Of a DNA stretch of 64,000 bases, positions 33,746 through 42,845 are shown piece after piece. The position numbers and the translations under genes were made by a program. The DNA is taken from assembly GCA_028819075.1 (NCBI GenBank), contig JAPPMM010000052.1:1-64000 (forward strand). The letters are read 5' to 3'. The stretch is from Gammaproteobacteria bacterium (lineage in GTDB: Bacteria; Gemmatimonadota; Gemmatimonadetes; Longimicrobiales; Gaopeijiaceae). Each line of letters starts with the position of its first letter. Position 1 is the first letter of the stretch. Below the pieces are notes generated by a model. It was not told the origin of the DNA. It ran no database searches and saw only the letters and a list, made by a program, of their open reading frames with translations.

Positions 33746-34600
33746 TCAATTCGGCACCTGGAACGTCACCAGGCTCTCCCCGACGGCCGCCGTGGCCGGT
33801 CCCGGCACTTCCATCCCGACCGCGTCGACAACGAGATAGGTCGCCCCGTTCACGATCAGCGTGGCCGGCACCACTCCATCCGGCAGCTCCACCGTGACCG
33901 GGCCCGCCACGACGGCGGCCCGTACCTCCCCGCTCCCGTAGGAAAACTCGCTGCCGGTCGCCGCCAGCACCCCGACGGCCCGACCGGCGACCCGGCGGAC
34001 ATCGATGACGGTGCCGGGCACGACGTTCTCCAAGTGCACGAGCACCGGCCCGCTCACAACCTCCATTCGGCCCCCGACCTGGCCGGCCGGCTCGGGCGCA
34101 GGGGCGATCGGCGTGGCCAGCGGCGACCCACCCGAGAAGACCCGCGGGATCCACCCGTTGAACGGGCCGGGAAGCGCGGAGAGCGCCCCCGCTGCGATGA
34201 GCACCAGTACGGCTGCGCGGCCGAGCCAGCGCACCGACCAGACGCTCCGGCGTGCCCGCGTTCGCGGTCCCGCATCCCGGAGCCCAGGGTCGATGGGCAC
34301 CACCCGGACTCCGGTGCCCGCCGTCCCATCCGAACGCCCGCGCTCGATGGACACCACCTGAGTCCCTGCGCCCGCAGCCACATCCGAACGCCCGCGCCCC
34401 TCGGGGATCTCTGCCCGCCCTTCCATCCTCCGCGGCACCGTCAGCGCCGCCAGCGCCTGTTCGACGGCCTCGGCGCGCGACCGGGCATCCTCCAGGGCCC
34501 GCGCACAGGCGCCGCACTCGTCGATGTGGGCCAGCACCTCGTCCGCAACCGGCTCCCGGTCGCGCACCGCGAGAATCATGTCCTCGGTCAGGTGGATCAT
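33746..34600 (-). CDS. Anti-sigma factor with zinc-finger (zf-HC2) domain
   Basis: 284 residues. The N-terminal 50 residues carry the anti-sigma zinc motif HIDECGACARAL (HxxxCxxC). One membrane helix lies at about 128-146 (AAVLVLIAAGALSALPGPF). The C-terminal periplasmic domain of about 120 residues is beta-rich (GPVLVHLENVVPGTVIDVRR, VTVELPDGVVPATLIV), reminiscent of sensor domains that bind the signal. It should hold the ECF sigma inactive in the cytoplasm until a cell-envelope signal is received. The start overlaps the sigma gene stop by 4 nt. Confidence 0.88.
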   Translation of the reverse strand: MIHLTEDMILAVRDREPVADEVLAHIDECGACARALEDARSRAEAVEQALAALTVPRRMEGRAEIPEGRGRSDVAAGAGTQVVSIERGRSDGTAGTGVRVVPIDPGLRDAGPRTRARRSVWSVRWLGRAAVLVLIAAGALSALPGPFNGWIPRVFSGGSPLATPIAPAPEPAGQVGGRMEVVSGPVLVHLENVVPGTVIDVRRVAGRAVGVLAATGSEFSYGSGEVRAAVVAGPVTVELPDGVVPATLIVNGATYLVVDAVGMEVPGPATAAVGESLVTFQVPN

Positions 34601-35196
34601 CGCCGCGCATCCTCCTCGGGCCTTGTCAATAGCTCCAGAAAACGGCGCTCGGCCCTGGCCAGCAACGTGCCCACCGACCCGGGCGCGATGCCGACCTTCC
34701 CGGCGATCTCGCGATAGCTGAACCCCGAGTAGCGGAGCATCAGGATTTCCCGGCTTCGATCAGGCATCTCTCCCAGCACCTCGCGTACTCGTTGCCGCTC
34801 CTGCTCGCGCTCCAGAGCCCGGTCCGCCTGCTCCGGCTCGGCCTCGGACACCGGATTGGAGACCAGCAGCCGCTGTCGGTTGCCGGCCACCTTTTCCCCA
34901 TCGAGGATGAGGTGCCGGGCAGTCGTGAACAGCCACGCCGCGGGATCGGCGGGAGGCGCATCGGCGTCCCGCCGCCAGAGCCGCACCATCGCTTCCTGCA
35001 CGATGTCCTCCGCCGCATCCGGATCTCCGCACCGGTACGTGCAGTAGCGCAGCAGCTTCGGCTTCAGCTGGTCGAAGACGTCGCAAAAGGCCTCTGGCTC
35101 CACCCGAGCCCGCTCTCTGTTATGGAGTGTTGTCGTCCAGGAAACGACCGGGACGTGGAAAATGTGACGGATCAGCCCGACGCTCAGCCTCTTCAT
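34597..35196 (-). CDS. ECF-type RNA polymerase sigma factor
   Basis: About 199 residues from the ATG of MKRLSVGL; the frame is open for another 62 codons upstream without homology. Region 2 is at about 35-100 (AEDIVQEAMVRLWRRDAD). Region 4 is at about 135-190 (GEMPDRSREILMLRYSGFSYREIAGKVGI), with the recognition helix APGSVGTLLARAERR. It overlaps the anti-sigma gene by 4 nt, and the TonB receptor follows, so the operon is sigma, anti-sigma, receptor. Its promoter must lie in the 156 bp shared with the divergent DUF5916 gene; no motif there was distinct enough to call. Confidence 0.9.
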   Translation of the reverse strand: MKRLSVGLIRHIFHVPVVSWTTTLHNRERARVEPEAFCDVFDQLKPKLLRYCTYRCGDPDAAEDIVQEAMVRLWRRDADAPPADPAAWLFTTARHLILDGEKVAGNRQRLLVSNPVSEAEPEQADRALEREQERQRVREVLGEMPDRSREILMLRYSGFSYREIAGKVGIAPGSVGTLLARAERRFLELLTRPEEDARR

Positions 35197-35352
35197 ACCA
35201 GCGCTCGCCCGCCACCGTGCCCCGACCGCTTGCGGAAAACCCCTGGAGGGTAGAGCGTTGAGGTCGGTTCCGGGACACCTCCGGGCGCACGCGCGCGGGG
35301 CGGACGCAGAGGTCTGGCACGGGCTGGGTGAACGAGGACGAAACGGGAAACG

Positions 35353-37677
35353 ATGACGATCTCTCGCACGCGGGCCGCCCACTCCCCGCCCTGCAGCCTC
35401 CCCTTCGCAACATCCCTGGCTGCCGCGGTTTTCGCGGCTCTGCTCGCCCCGTCAGCACTCCACGGCCAGACTCCGACGTCCGAACCGGGCCCTTCGGCTG
35501 ACGACTCCCGTACCACGCCCATCCTCATCCCCCGCATCAGCGGCCCCATCGAGCTGGACGGCATCGTGGACGAGCCGGCGTGGGACGACCTGGAGCCTCT
35601 GCCTTTCACGGTGTTCAGTCCCACCTACGGGGCGCCGCCCACCGAGACCACCGAAGTGCGGATCGCCCACGACGACGAATACGTCTACGTGTCCGGCCGG
35701 CTCTACGACTCCGAGCCGGAGGCCGTCCGCACCAACACCTTCTACCGCGACCGCTACAGCGGCGACGATGGGCTCGCCGTCATCTTCGACAGCTACAACG
35801 ACTTCGAGACCGGTGTCTGGTTCGTCACCAACCCCGCGGGAAACCGCATCGACCGCACGGTCTTCAACGATGCCCAGGTCGTGCCGCGCGCCGGGATGCC
35901 GTCGAACGAGGACTGGAACTCGTATTGGGACGTCGTCACCAGCCAGAACGAGGAGGGCTGGTTCGCGGAGTTCCGTATCCCCTTCGCCACCCTCGGCTTC
36001 CAGGTCGAAGGCGACGAAGTGACGATGGGGTTCATCTTCTACCGGATCATCGCGCGCAAGAATGAACGCCACACCTTCCCGGACATCGATCCGCGCTGGG
36101 GCGGGATCGCCTTCGCCAAGCCCTCGCAGGCGCAGCGCGTCCTGCTGCGGGGCGTGCAGCAGTCCACGCCCGTCTACGTGACGCCCTATGTACTGGGCGG
36201 AGTGCGGCAGACGCCGCAGCTCGTGGATGGTCCCGGCGGACCGGAGTCCGCGTGGGAAACCGACCGCGAAGGGTCCCGGGAAGTCGGGCTCGACATCAGG
36301 TACGCCCCGACGTCGAATCTCTCGCTGAACGTCACCGCGAACACGGACTTTGCGCAGGTGGAAGCGGACAGCGTCCAGGTCAACATCGAACGCTTCGCGC
36401 TGTTCGTCCCGGAGAAACGCCAGTTCTTTCAGGAGCGCTCCGCGACCTTCGACTTTAACACCGGCGGCCCCTTCAACCGCCTCTTCTACAGCAGGAAGAT
36501 CGGACTCGACGCGGGCGACATCGTCAGGATCTACGGGGGGGCGCGCGCGGTGGGGCGCGTAGGGGGCACCGACTACGGGCTCCTGAACATGCAGACGGCG
36601 GCGCACGGGGAGCGTTCGTCGGAGAACATGGGCGTGCTGCGGCTGCGGCAGCAGGTGCTGAACTCCTATTCCAACGTGGGCGCGATGGTCACCACCCGGC
36701 TCGGGAGCTACGGGGGCGACAACATCGCGTACGGGCTGGACGCGTCGCTGCGGCCGACCGGCGACGAATACGCGCTCCTGCAGTGGGCGCAGACATTCGA
36801 CGAGGGGACGGCGGACGCGGGCGGCCTGGAGACGGGACTGCTGAGAGCGCGCTGGGAGCGGCGCCGCGACGTGGGCTTCACCTACTCGTTCGACGCCGTC
36901 CGGGTGGGATCCGACTACAACCCGGGCCTCGGGTTCCAGCGCCGCAAGGCCTACAACTTCATCGGCGGCGATCTGGCATACGGGCAGTTCCTGGACGATC
37001 CCGAGACGTTGTTCCGATCGCAGGGCGTGAGGCTGACCGCGCGGCAGTTCACCCGCAACTCCGACCGCACCGCGGAGACCCGGCTCGTGAATCCCAGGCT
37101 GGAGGCCCAGTTCAGAAGCGGCGGGCGTGTGGACGTGGGGCTGGAATCGCAGTACGAGAGCGTGCGCGAGCCCTTCCCGATCGCCGAGGTGGTGGTGCCG
37201 GCGGGCGACTACTGGTTCCACGAGGTGAAGGCGAACCTCGACCTCGGCCGCACCGCCAGCTTCCGGGGCCGGTACAGCGTCTCGGCGGGAAGCTTCTACG
37301 ACGGCAGCCGCGTCAGCATGTCGGTCGGGCCGGTCTGGAACCTGTCCCGCTATCTGGAGATGGCGGCGGTGTATTCCCTCAACCGGATCGACTTCTCAGA
37401 GCGCGACATGGCCACCACCGCGCACATTGCGCAGCTCAAGCTCGAGGTGGCGCTCAACACGCACTTCGCCGTGAGCGCCTACGCCCAGTACAACGGCGTC
37501 GACGACCTGACCAGCATCAACTCGCGCCTCCGCTATCACTTCCGCGAGGGCACCGACCTCTGGATCGTCTATAACGAGGGACTGCTCACCGAGCGCGACG
37601 CCAACCTGATCCCGCGGACGCCGCTGTCGACGGGCCGGTCGATCTCGCTGAAGTACTCGCAGACGTTCGCGTGGTGA
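35353..37677 (+). CDS. CBM9-like/DUF5916 outer-membrane protein
   Basis: 774 residues with a signal peptide (FAALLAPSALHGQ). Residues of about 45-210 form a carbohydrate-binding module family 9-like domain: GPIELDGIVDEPAWDDLEPL, TEVRIAHDDEYVYVSGRLYD, and GDDGLAVIFDSYNDFETGVW. The rest is DUF5916, predicted as an outer-membrane beta barrel, with LSLNVTANTDFAQVEADSVQ, FVPEKRQFFQERSATFDF, and a C-terminus SISLKYSQTFAW ending in an aromatic residue. These proteins are frequent in Gemmatimonadota and Bacteroidota; their ligand is unknown. It diverges from the ECF sigma gene, so it could also belong to that regulon. Confidence 0.87.
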   Translation: MTISRTRAAHSPPCSLPFATSLAAAVFAALLAPSALHGQTPTSEPGPSADDSRTTPILIPRISGPIELDGIVDEPAWDDLEPLPFTVFSPTYGAPPTETTEVRIAHDDEYVYVSGRLYDSEPEAVRTNTFYRDRYSGDDGLAVIFDSYNDFETGVWFVTNPAGNRIDRTVFNDAQVVPRAGMPSNEDWNSYWDVVTSQNEEGWFAEFRIPFATLGFQVEGDEVTMGFIFYRIIARKNERHTFPDIDPRWGGIAFAKPSQAQRVLLRGVQQSTPVYVTPYVLGGVRQTPQLVDGPGGPESAWETDREGSREVGLDIRYAPTSNLSLNVTANTDFAQVEADSVQVNIERFALFVPEKRQFFQERSATFDFNTGGPFNRLFYSRKIGLDAGDIVRIYGGARAVGRVGGTDYGLLNMQTAAHGERSSENMGVLRLRQQVLNSYSNVGAMVTTRLGSYGGDNIAYGLDASLRPTGDEYALLQWAQTFDEGTADAGGLETGLLRARWERRRDVGFTYSFDAVRVGSDYNPGLGFQRRKAYNFIGGDLAYGQFLDDPETLFRSQGVRLTARQFTRNSDRTAETRLVNPRLEAQFRSGGRVDVGLESQYESVREPFPIAEVVVPAGDYWFHEVKANLDLGRTASFRGRYSVSAGSFYDGSRVSMSVGPVWNLSRYLEMAAVYSLNRIDFSERDMATTAHIAQLKLEVALNTHFAVSAYAQYNGVDDLTSINSRLRYHFREGTDLWIVYNEGLLTERDANLIPRTPLSTGRSISLKYSQTFAW

Positions 37678-37785
37678 GGGGGCTCCTGATGCGCCCGCGC
37701 CCTTCAAGCACGGGTTGACGAGAAGCACGATTGACGAGCCCAAGGCGAGCCTTGGGGCGTCCGGTTGGCTAACGGACCCCTCCCT

Positions 37786-37908
37786 TCAGTTCTTTCTTGG
37801 CGGGGGAGGGGGAGGTGGATTCTTCGGGGGTGGCCATCCGCCCTGGCGCTTCTCAGGGGCCGGCTTGGGAGGCGGATGACCCTGGGGATCAGGTTGTGGC
37901 TGGGACAC
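37786..37908 (-). CDS. Small proline-rich protein (40 residues), partner of the two-TM gene
   Basis: A GTG-initiated frame of 40 codons that begins 20 nt before the stop of the two-TM gene, in another frame. Composition is extreme: about 18 prolines, with the order QPQPDPQGHPPPKPAPEKRQ, then WPPPKN and seven consecutive prolines before RKN and the stop. Such a low-complexity, charged polyproline product is unlikely by chance to occupy an overlapping frame so neatly. A ribosome-binding site is not obvious, but reinitiation from the upstream stop is plausible. No function is known. It may bind SH3-like or other proline-binding partners, which is inference. Confidence 0.5.
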   Translation of the reverse strand: MSQPQPDPQGHPPPKPAPEKRQGGWPPPKNPPPPPPPRKN

Positions 37909-38413
37909 CAGGAGCGGCCTCCTGCTCGTAGTAGGCGTAGGTCGCTTGCTCCGCGGCGTCGAGCACGCGTTGGTTGATCTTGTCCTGGGGACTCCGGACC
38001 GTGATCGCGTCGGCCTTTCGCGTCAATTCGGTCCATCGGCTCTGGACCTCGGGGACCGCGGCCATTTCGTCCTCGACACGTTGCCAGAGGCCGGTCCATT
38101 CCGTATGCAGATCGGCGAACTGCTGGTGCCGGAACAGTGCCTCGATAATCCTGTTCTGACTGTGCGCTATCGTGCTGATGGCAAGCACCACTCCCGCCAG
38201 CGATACCAACACCTCCAGCCATGCAGGCGCACCCAGGCCATCGAGGTGTGGGCCCACGAATGCGACGAAGCATCCCAGCGTCGTAAGCATCGACGCCCGG
38301 CGCGTGAGGACTCCAGCCAGTTCACCGTAGTAGCGCCGCAGTCGATCGGCGTTGACACGCCCTTCCCATACGTGCGTGCGCAGTTGGTCGGGTATCCGTG
38401 TTGCGTCCGCCAT
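37889..38413 (-). CDS. Two-transmembrane SLATT-like protein
   Basis: 174 residues from the ATG of MADATRIPDQLR; an upstream start at 38470 would add 19 residues. A helical N-terminus (WEGRVNADRLRRYYGELAGVLTRRASM) is followed by two closely spaced membrane helices (LTTLGCFVAFVGP and LEVLVSLAGVVLAIST). A long coiled-coil-like C-terminus follows (HSQNRIIEALFRHQQFADLHTEWTGLWQRVEDEM, then helical to the end). Helix, two membrane segments, then amphipathic helices is the SLATT/DUF4231 arrangement, known from proposed membrane-acting effectors of nucleotide-signal conflict systems. No sensor or cyclase gene is adjacent. The assignment is by architecture only. The overlapping 40-codon proline-rich frame follows, and a 21-bp palindrome lies upstream. 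Confidence 0.6.
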   Translation of the reverse strand: MADATRIPDQLRTHVWEGRVNADRLRRYYGELAGVLTRRASMLTTLGCFVAFVGPHLDGLGAPAWLEVLVSLAGVVLAISTIAHSQNRIIEALFRHQQFADLHTEWTGLWQRVEDEMAAVPEVQSRWTELTRKADAITVRSPQDKINQRVLDAAEQATYAYYEQEAAPGVPATT

Positions 38414-38486
38414 GACTCCTCCTTGGCTCGGGAACGCGCGACCATCGTGGATCCTTCTGACGGTATCCATGGACGCTGAACGCCGT

Positions 38487-38507
38487 CAACCGAAGTGACT
38501 TCAGTTG
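38487..38507. promoter_or_regulatory. 21-bp imperfect palindrome upstream of the two-TM gene
   Basis: CAAC-C-GAAGT-G-ACTTC-A-GTTG reads as two nested inverted arms around a central G: GAAGT/ACTTC and CAAC/GTTG, with one unpaired base on each side. It lies 74-94 bp upstream of the 38413 start. The other flank is the 3' end of the FAD/Fe-S gene on the same strand, so it most likely regulates the two-TM/proline-rich pair. Confidence 0.45.
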
Positions 38508-38577
38508 TTGCAGATGTCTACAAGATGGTCCCAACGGGACATGCGAGCACCAGACATCAACTCCGGAGATTGCGTCC

Positions 38578-41499
38578 TCAGCCGCTCTTCGCCCCCAACG
38601 CCCCGGCCAGCACCGCTGCCGCATGCACCGCCTCGCGGCCGCTGCCGTGCGCGATCTGGCTCCGGCAACTGGTGCCGTCGGCGACAACCAGGGCGTCTGC
38701 GGGGGCAGCGCGCACCGCGGGGAGCAGATCCAGCTCCGCCATCTTCATCGACAGCTCGTAGTGCTCCGCCTCGTAGCCGAAGGAGCCTGCCATTCCGCAG
38801 CAGCCGGATTTGATGACGGTGGGCCTGAGCCCGGGAATCCAGTCGAGGACCCGGGGCGTGGCCTCAAAGGCGCCGAAGGCCTTCTGATGGCAGTGCCCGT
38901 GGATGAAGGCGGCATCTGCGCTCGGCACCTGGAGATCGAGGCGCGTACGAATCCGTTCCTCATCGCGGACGAGGAGTTCTTCCAGCAGCAGGGCACGTTC
39001 GGCGACCTGCTCTGATTCGGCGCCCGGAAGCATTGCCGGAATCTCATCGCGCAGGGTAAGCAGGCAGGAGGGCTCGAGCCCGACGATGGCCGCGTCGCGG
39101 GCGCGCGCCTCCGACAGCGCGTCCAGCAGCCGTCGCGCCTCGGTGCGAGCTTCCTCGACCAGCCCGGCGTTCAGATAGGTGCGGCCGCAGCACAGAGGAC
39201 GTGAGCCAAGCCCTGCCCCGGCCACCTCGACGCGATATCCCGCCGCCTCCAGCACCCTCATCGCTGCCCGCGCGTTCCCGGGCTCGAAGTAACGGCTGAA
39301 GGTGTCGACCAGCAGCACCACCTCGGGCTTGTCCCCGAGGGCCGGAGGATTCCGGAAGGGCCTTCTGGCCCACCTGGGCAGCTCGCGCTGCCGTGCAATG
39401 CCGGTGAGGCGCTCGCCCACGCCCCGGAGCACCCGACTCCGTCCCCCGACGTTGATCAGGGGCGCCAACCGCGCCCCGCGTGCCGCCAGCCGCGGAAGAT
39501 GCGCGAGCGCGAGATCCCGCGCGCCGGCGGGATGCTTCTTCCGGTAGTGGTGCAGGAACTCGACCTTCATGCGCGCCATGTCCACGCCCGCCGGGCACTC
39601 GCGCCGGCACGCCTTGCAGCCGATGCACAGGTCGAAGACCTCCTTCATCTCCGGTGAGCGCATCGCGTCGGAGCCGAGCTGCCCGGTCAACGCCAGCCGC
39701 AGGGCGTTCGCGCGCCCGCGCGTCACGTGTTTCTCGTCGCCGGTGACGCGGTAGGAGGGGCACATGGTCCCGGGATCGGCCTTCCGGCAGGCGCCGTTGT
39801 TGTTGCACATCTCGGCGGCGCCGGCCAGCCCGCCCCACCGGTTCCAGTCGAGCGTGGTCTCGAAGGGCTTGTGCGCGTACCCGGGCCGGTAGCGCATGAG
39901 GCTGCGGTCGTCCATGCGCGGGGGATCGACGATCTTGCCCGGATTCATGAAGCCGCGCGGGTCGAAGGCCTGTTTCACCTCCTCGAACGCCGCCGCGATG
40001 CGCCGCCCCATCAGCCCCTCGATGAACTCCGAGCGCACCAGCCCGTCGCCGTGCTCTCCGGAGTGCGATCCCCCCAGGTCGAGCACGACCTCGTGCACCT
40101 CGGAGGCGATGGCGCGCATGCGGCCCACGTCGGGCGCCTGCTTGAGGTTCAGGGACGGACGCACGTGCAGGCACCCCACCGACGCGTGCGCGTACCAGGT
40201 GCCGTCCGCCCCGTGCCGGCCGAATACATCGTTGACCCGCGCCCCGAACTCCGCCAGGCGCGGCAGTGGCACGGCGCAGTCCTCCATGAACGAGACCGGC
40301 TTCACGTCGCCGGGCGACGACATGACGATGCTCAAACCGGCCTTGCGCACACCCCAGACCTGGGCCTGGTCCGCGGCGGTGAGCGCGCGCCTCATGGGGC
40401 CGCGATGGCCCAGATCGCCCATCAGCTCCTCGAGCCGATTCAGTCCCTCATGCGCGGCCCGCTCCTGGAAGGCCGAGAACTCCACCACCAGCACCGCCCC
40501 CGGGTCGCCGGGGAAGACCCGCTCCACCACGGGGCGGAAGGTGGGGTTCGCGCAGGCCAGGCGGAGCACGTTGTCGTCCATCAGCTCGACCGCGGTTGGG
40601 TCGAGGGTGACGATGTGCTGCACGGCATCGAGCGCGCTCTCCAGGTCGGGAAAACGGCAGATGCCCAGCAGGCGGTGCGGCGGCAGGCGGGCCAGATCGA
40701 GTTCGAGCGAGGTGAAGAACGCGAGCGTTCCCTCCGAGCCCACCAGCAGCGGCGCCAGGTTCAGCCCGGGACGCTCCAGGCGATGCAGGTTGTAGCCGGC
40801 GACGTGGCGGAGGACCTTCGGTATTCGCCGCTCCAACTCCTCCGCCTCGCGGGCGCGGATCTCCCACATGCGGCGCGCCAGTTGGACCCCGCCATCCCCG
40901 TTCTTCTTCCCCGCGCGCGCACGCTCGGATACCCCATCAGGCAGTTCCCCGAAGCGCAACTCGCTCCCGTCCGCGAGCACCGCGTCGATGGCACGCACCC
41001 GGTCGGCCATGATGCCGTAGCGGATGGACCGAGCCCCGGAACTGTTGTTCCCGGCCATTCCCCCCAACGTGGCCCGGCTGGCGGTAGCCACGTCCACCGG
41101 ATAGAAGAGCCCGTGCGGCGCCAGCCAGCGGTTCAGGTCGTCGAGCACCACGCCCGGCTCGACCCGAACCGTCCGCGCCTCCCTGTCCAGGCGCGAGATG
41201 GCGCCCAGATGCTTGCTGGTGTCGATCACCAGCGCCCGGCCCACCGCCTGCCCGCCTTGCGAGGTCCCCGCCCCGCGCGGGAGCACCGGCACCCCTTCCT
41301 GCACGGCGATCTCGATCGCGGTCCTCACGTCCTGCACGGTGCGCGGCACCACCACCCCCACCGGCTCGATCTGGTAGATGGAGGCGTCGGTGCTGTAGAG
41401 CCCGCGGCTGACCGGGTCGAAGAGCACCTCGCCTTCCAGCTCGCGCCGCAGCCGGGCTGCGAGGGAGAGGTCCCCGATCTTCGGCCGGCGGTCAGGCAT
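38578..41499 (-). CDS. FAD-linked oxidase fused to Fe-S/CCG domains (D-lactate, glycolate or 2-hydroxyglutarate dehydrogenase type)
   Basis: 973 residues, a natural GlcD-GlcF-like fusion similar in layout and length to E. coli YdiJ. An FAD_binding_4 domain is at about 35-240 (PVLPRGAGTSQGGQAVG, GMAGNNSSGARSIRYG). The FAD-oxidase C-terminal domain is at about 270-510, with HASVGCLHVRPSLNL and GGSHSGEHGDGLVRSEF. The ferredoxin part at about 575-655 has CNNNGACRKADPGTMCPSYR and CIGCKACRRECPAGVDMARMK. Two cysteine-rich CCG modules follow (RPLCCGRTYLNAGL and KSGCCGMAGSFGYE). Such enzymes oxidise D-2-hydroxyacids and pass electrons to quinone or cytochromes. The divergent glyoxylate aminotransferase gene makes glycolate oxidation an attractive option, which is inference. 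Confidence 0.88.
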   Translation of the reverse strand: MPDRRPKIGDLSLAARLRRELEGEVLFDPVSRGLYSTDASIYQIEPVGVVVPRTVQDVRTAIEIAVQEGVPVLPRGAGTSQGGQAVGRALVIDTSKHLGAISRLDREARTVRVEPGVVLDDLNRWLAPHGLFYPVDVATASRATLGGMAGNNSSGARSIRYGIMADRVRAIDAVLADGSELRFGELPDGVSERARAGKKNGDGGVQLARRMWEIRAREAEELERRIPKVLRHVAGYNLHRLERPGLNLAPLLVGSEGTLAFFTSLELDLARLPPHRLLGICRFPDLESALDAVQHIVTLDPTAVELMDDNVLRLACANPTFRPVVERVFPGDPGAVLVVEFSAFQERAAHEGLNRLEELMGDLGHRGPMRRALTAADQAQVWGVRKAGLSIVMSSPGDVKPVSFMEDCAVPLPRLAEFGARVNDVFGRHGADGTWYAHASVGCLHVRPSLNLKQAPDVGRMRAIASEVHEVVLDLGGSHSGEHGDGLVRSEFIEGLMGRRIAAAFEEVKQAFDPRGFMNPGKIVDPPRMDDRSLMRYRPGYAHKPFETTLDWNRWGGLAGAAEMCNNNGACRKADPGTMCPSYRVTGDEKHVTRGRANALRLALTGQLGSDAMRSPEMKEVFDLCIGCKACRRECPAGVDMARMKVEFLHHYRKKHPAGARDLALAHLPRLAARGARLAPLINVGGRSRVLRGVGERLTGIARQRELPRWARRPFRNPPALGDKPEVVLLVDTFSRYFEPGNARAAMRVLEAAGYRVEVAGAGLGSRPLCCGRTYLNAGLVEEARTEARRLLDALSEARARDAAIVGLEPSCLLTLRDEIPAMLPGAESEQVAERALLLEELLVRDEERIRTRLDLQVPSADAAFIHGHCHQKAFGAFEATPRVLDWIPGLRPTVIKSGCCGMAGSFGYEAEHYELSMKMAELDLLPAVRAAPADALVVADGTSCRSQIAHGSGREAVHAAAVLAGALGAKSG

Positions 41500-41651
41500 G
41501 GGCGGATCCGCAGCCGGGCGGGGCGCGTCGGAGGCAAGGACAGCCGCATCGGTGGTCAGGCATGGGCGCGCTTCATTAGCTTGCAGGGTTCGTCGCCGGC
41601 GGGTCGCCGCATTCTAATCCGCGGCCCTCTCCACGTCACCCGAGAGCGCGC

Positions 41652-42845
41652 ATGACCACACGCAGCGGCCGGCACTTTCTCCAGCTCCCCGGCCCCACCA
41701 ACGTACCCGAGCGGGTGCGGCGCGCCATGGACCGGGCGGTCATCGACCACCGCGGCCCCGAGTTCGCGGAACTCACGCTGGGCGTGCTCGAGGACCTGAA
41801 ACCCGTCTTCAAGACCGACGGCACCGTGTTCGTCTTCCCCTCCTCGGCCACTGGCGCGTGGGAGGCGGCGCTAGTGAACACGCTGGCCCCCGGGGACCGC
41901 GTCCTAGCCTTCGACCGGGGCTTCTTCGCCGGGAAGTGGGCGGAGGTCGCCGACCGCCTCGGCCTCGATGTCGACCTGGTGTCGGGCGACTGGCGCGCGG
42001 GCGTCGAACCCCAACTGGTCGAGGACAGACTCCGCCGCGACCGCGAGGGCCGCATCCGCGCCGTGATGATCGTGCACAACGAGACGTCCACCGGCGTCAC
42101 CACCAACCTCCCCGACATCCGCGCCGCCGTCGACGCCACCGGACACCCCGCGCTCTTCATGGTCGACACGGTGTCCTCGCTCGCGTCCATCGACTTCCGC
42201 CACGACCAATGGGGCGTCGACGTAACCGTGACCGGGTCGCAGAAGGGGCTCATGCTCCCGCCCGGCCTCGGGTTCACTGCCGCCAGCGAGCGCGCCCTGG
42301 CCGCACGCCCGGCCTCACCCCTGCCCCACTCCTACTTCAACTGGGACGACCATCTCACCGCCAACGCGAGCGGCTTCTTCCCATACACCCCCGCAACCAC
42401 GCTCCTCTTCGGCCTGCGCGAGTCGCTCGCGATGCTGGCCGAGGAGGGACTGGACCGTGTGTTCGCGCGCCACAGGCGCTTCGCCGAGGCCACCCGGGCC
42501 GCGGTTGCCGCATGGGGCCTCGAGTGCTACAGCCTCAACCCGTGCGAGCACTCCAACTCGCTCACCGCCGTCCAGCTCCCCGATGGCCACGACGCCAACG
42601 CCCTGCGCAAGGTCATCCTGGATCGCTTCGACATGTCGCTCGGAACCGGGCTCGGCAAGCTCGACGGCCGTGTGTTCCGCATCGGCCATCTGGGAGACCT
42701 GAACGAGCTCACCCTCGCAGGGACGCTGGCCGGCGTCGAGATGGGGCTGCGGCTGGCGCGGGTTCCCCACAGCGGTGGGGGCGTGGATGCGGCCCTCGAC
42801 CATCTCGCGATGACGAGCCAGCGAGCGGATGAGGATGATCACTGA
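41652..42845 (+). CDS. Class V aminotransferase (serine/alanine-glyoxylate type)
   Basis: 397 residues. A PLP-dependent fold-type I enzyme of the SgaA/AGXT group: HFLQLPGPTNVPERVRRAMDRAVIDHRGPEF is the typical opening. FVFPSSATGAWEAALVNTLAPGD follows, the phosphate-side HNETSTGVTTNL comes next, and VTVTGSQKGLMLPPGLGF contains the Schiff-base lysine. LGDLNELTLAGTLAGVEMGLRL closes the protein. It converts glyoxylate to glycine using serine or alanine as donor. It diverges from the FAD/Fe-S dehydrogenase gene with 152 bp between them. The stop codon overlaps the first TGATATCA site, and a TRAP binding-protein gene follows. Confidence 0.92.
   Translation: MTTRSGRHFLQLPGPTNVPERVRRAMDRAVIDHRGPEFAELTLGVLEDLKPVFKTDGTVFVFPSSATGAWEAALVNTLAPGDRVLAFDRGFFAGKWAEVADRLGLDVDLVSGDWRAGVEPQLVEDRLRRDREGRIRAVMIVHNETSTGVTTNLPDIRAAVDATGHPALFMVDTVSSLASIDFRHDQWGVDVTVTGSQKGLMLPPGLGFTAASERALAARPASPLPHSYFNWDDHLTANASGFFPYTPATTLLFGLRESLAMLAEEGLDRVFARHRRFAEATRAAVAAWGLECYSLNPCEHSNSLTAVQLPDGHDANALRKVILDRFDMSLGTGLGKLDGRVFRIGHLGDLNELTLAGTLAGVEMGLRLARVPHSGGGVDAALDHLAMTSQRADEDDH

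Noticed and set aside
33705-34610. 302-codon N-terminal extension of the TonB receptor frame
   Set aside because: It overlaps the anti-sigma gene in another frame, is Gly/Arg-rich, and the receptor signal peptide starts only at about 33704.
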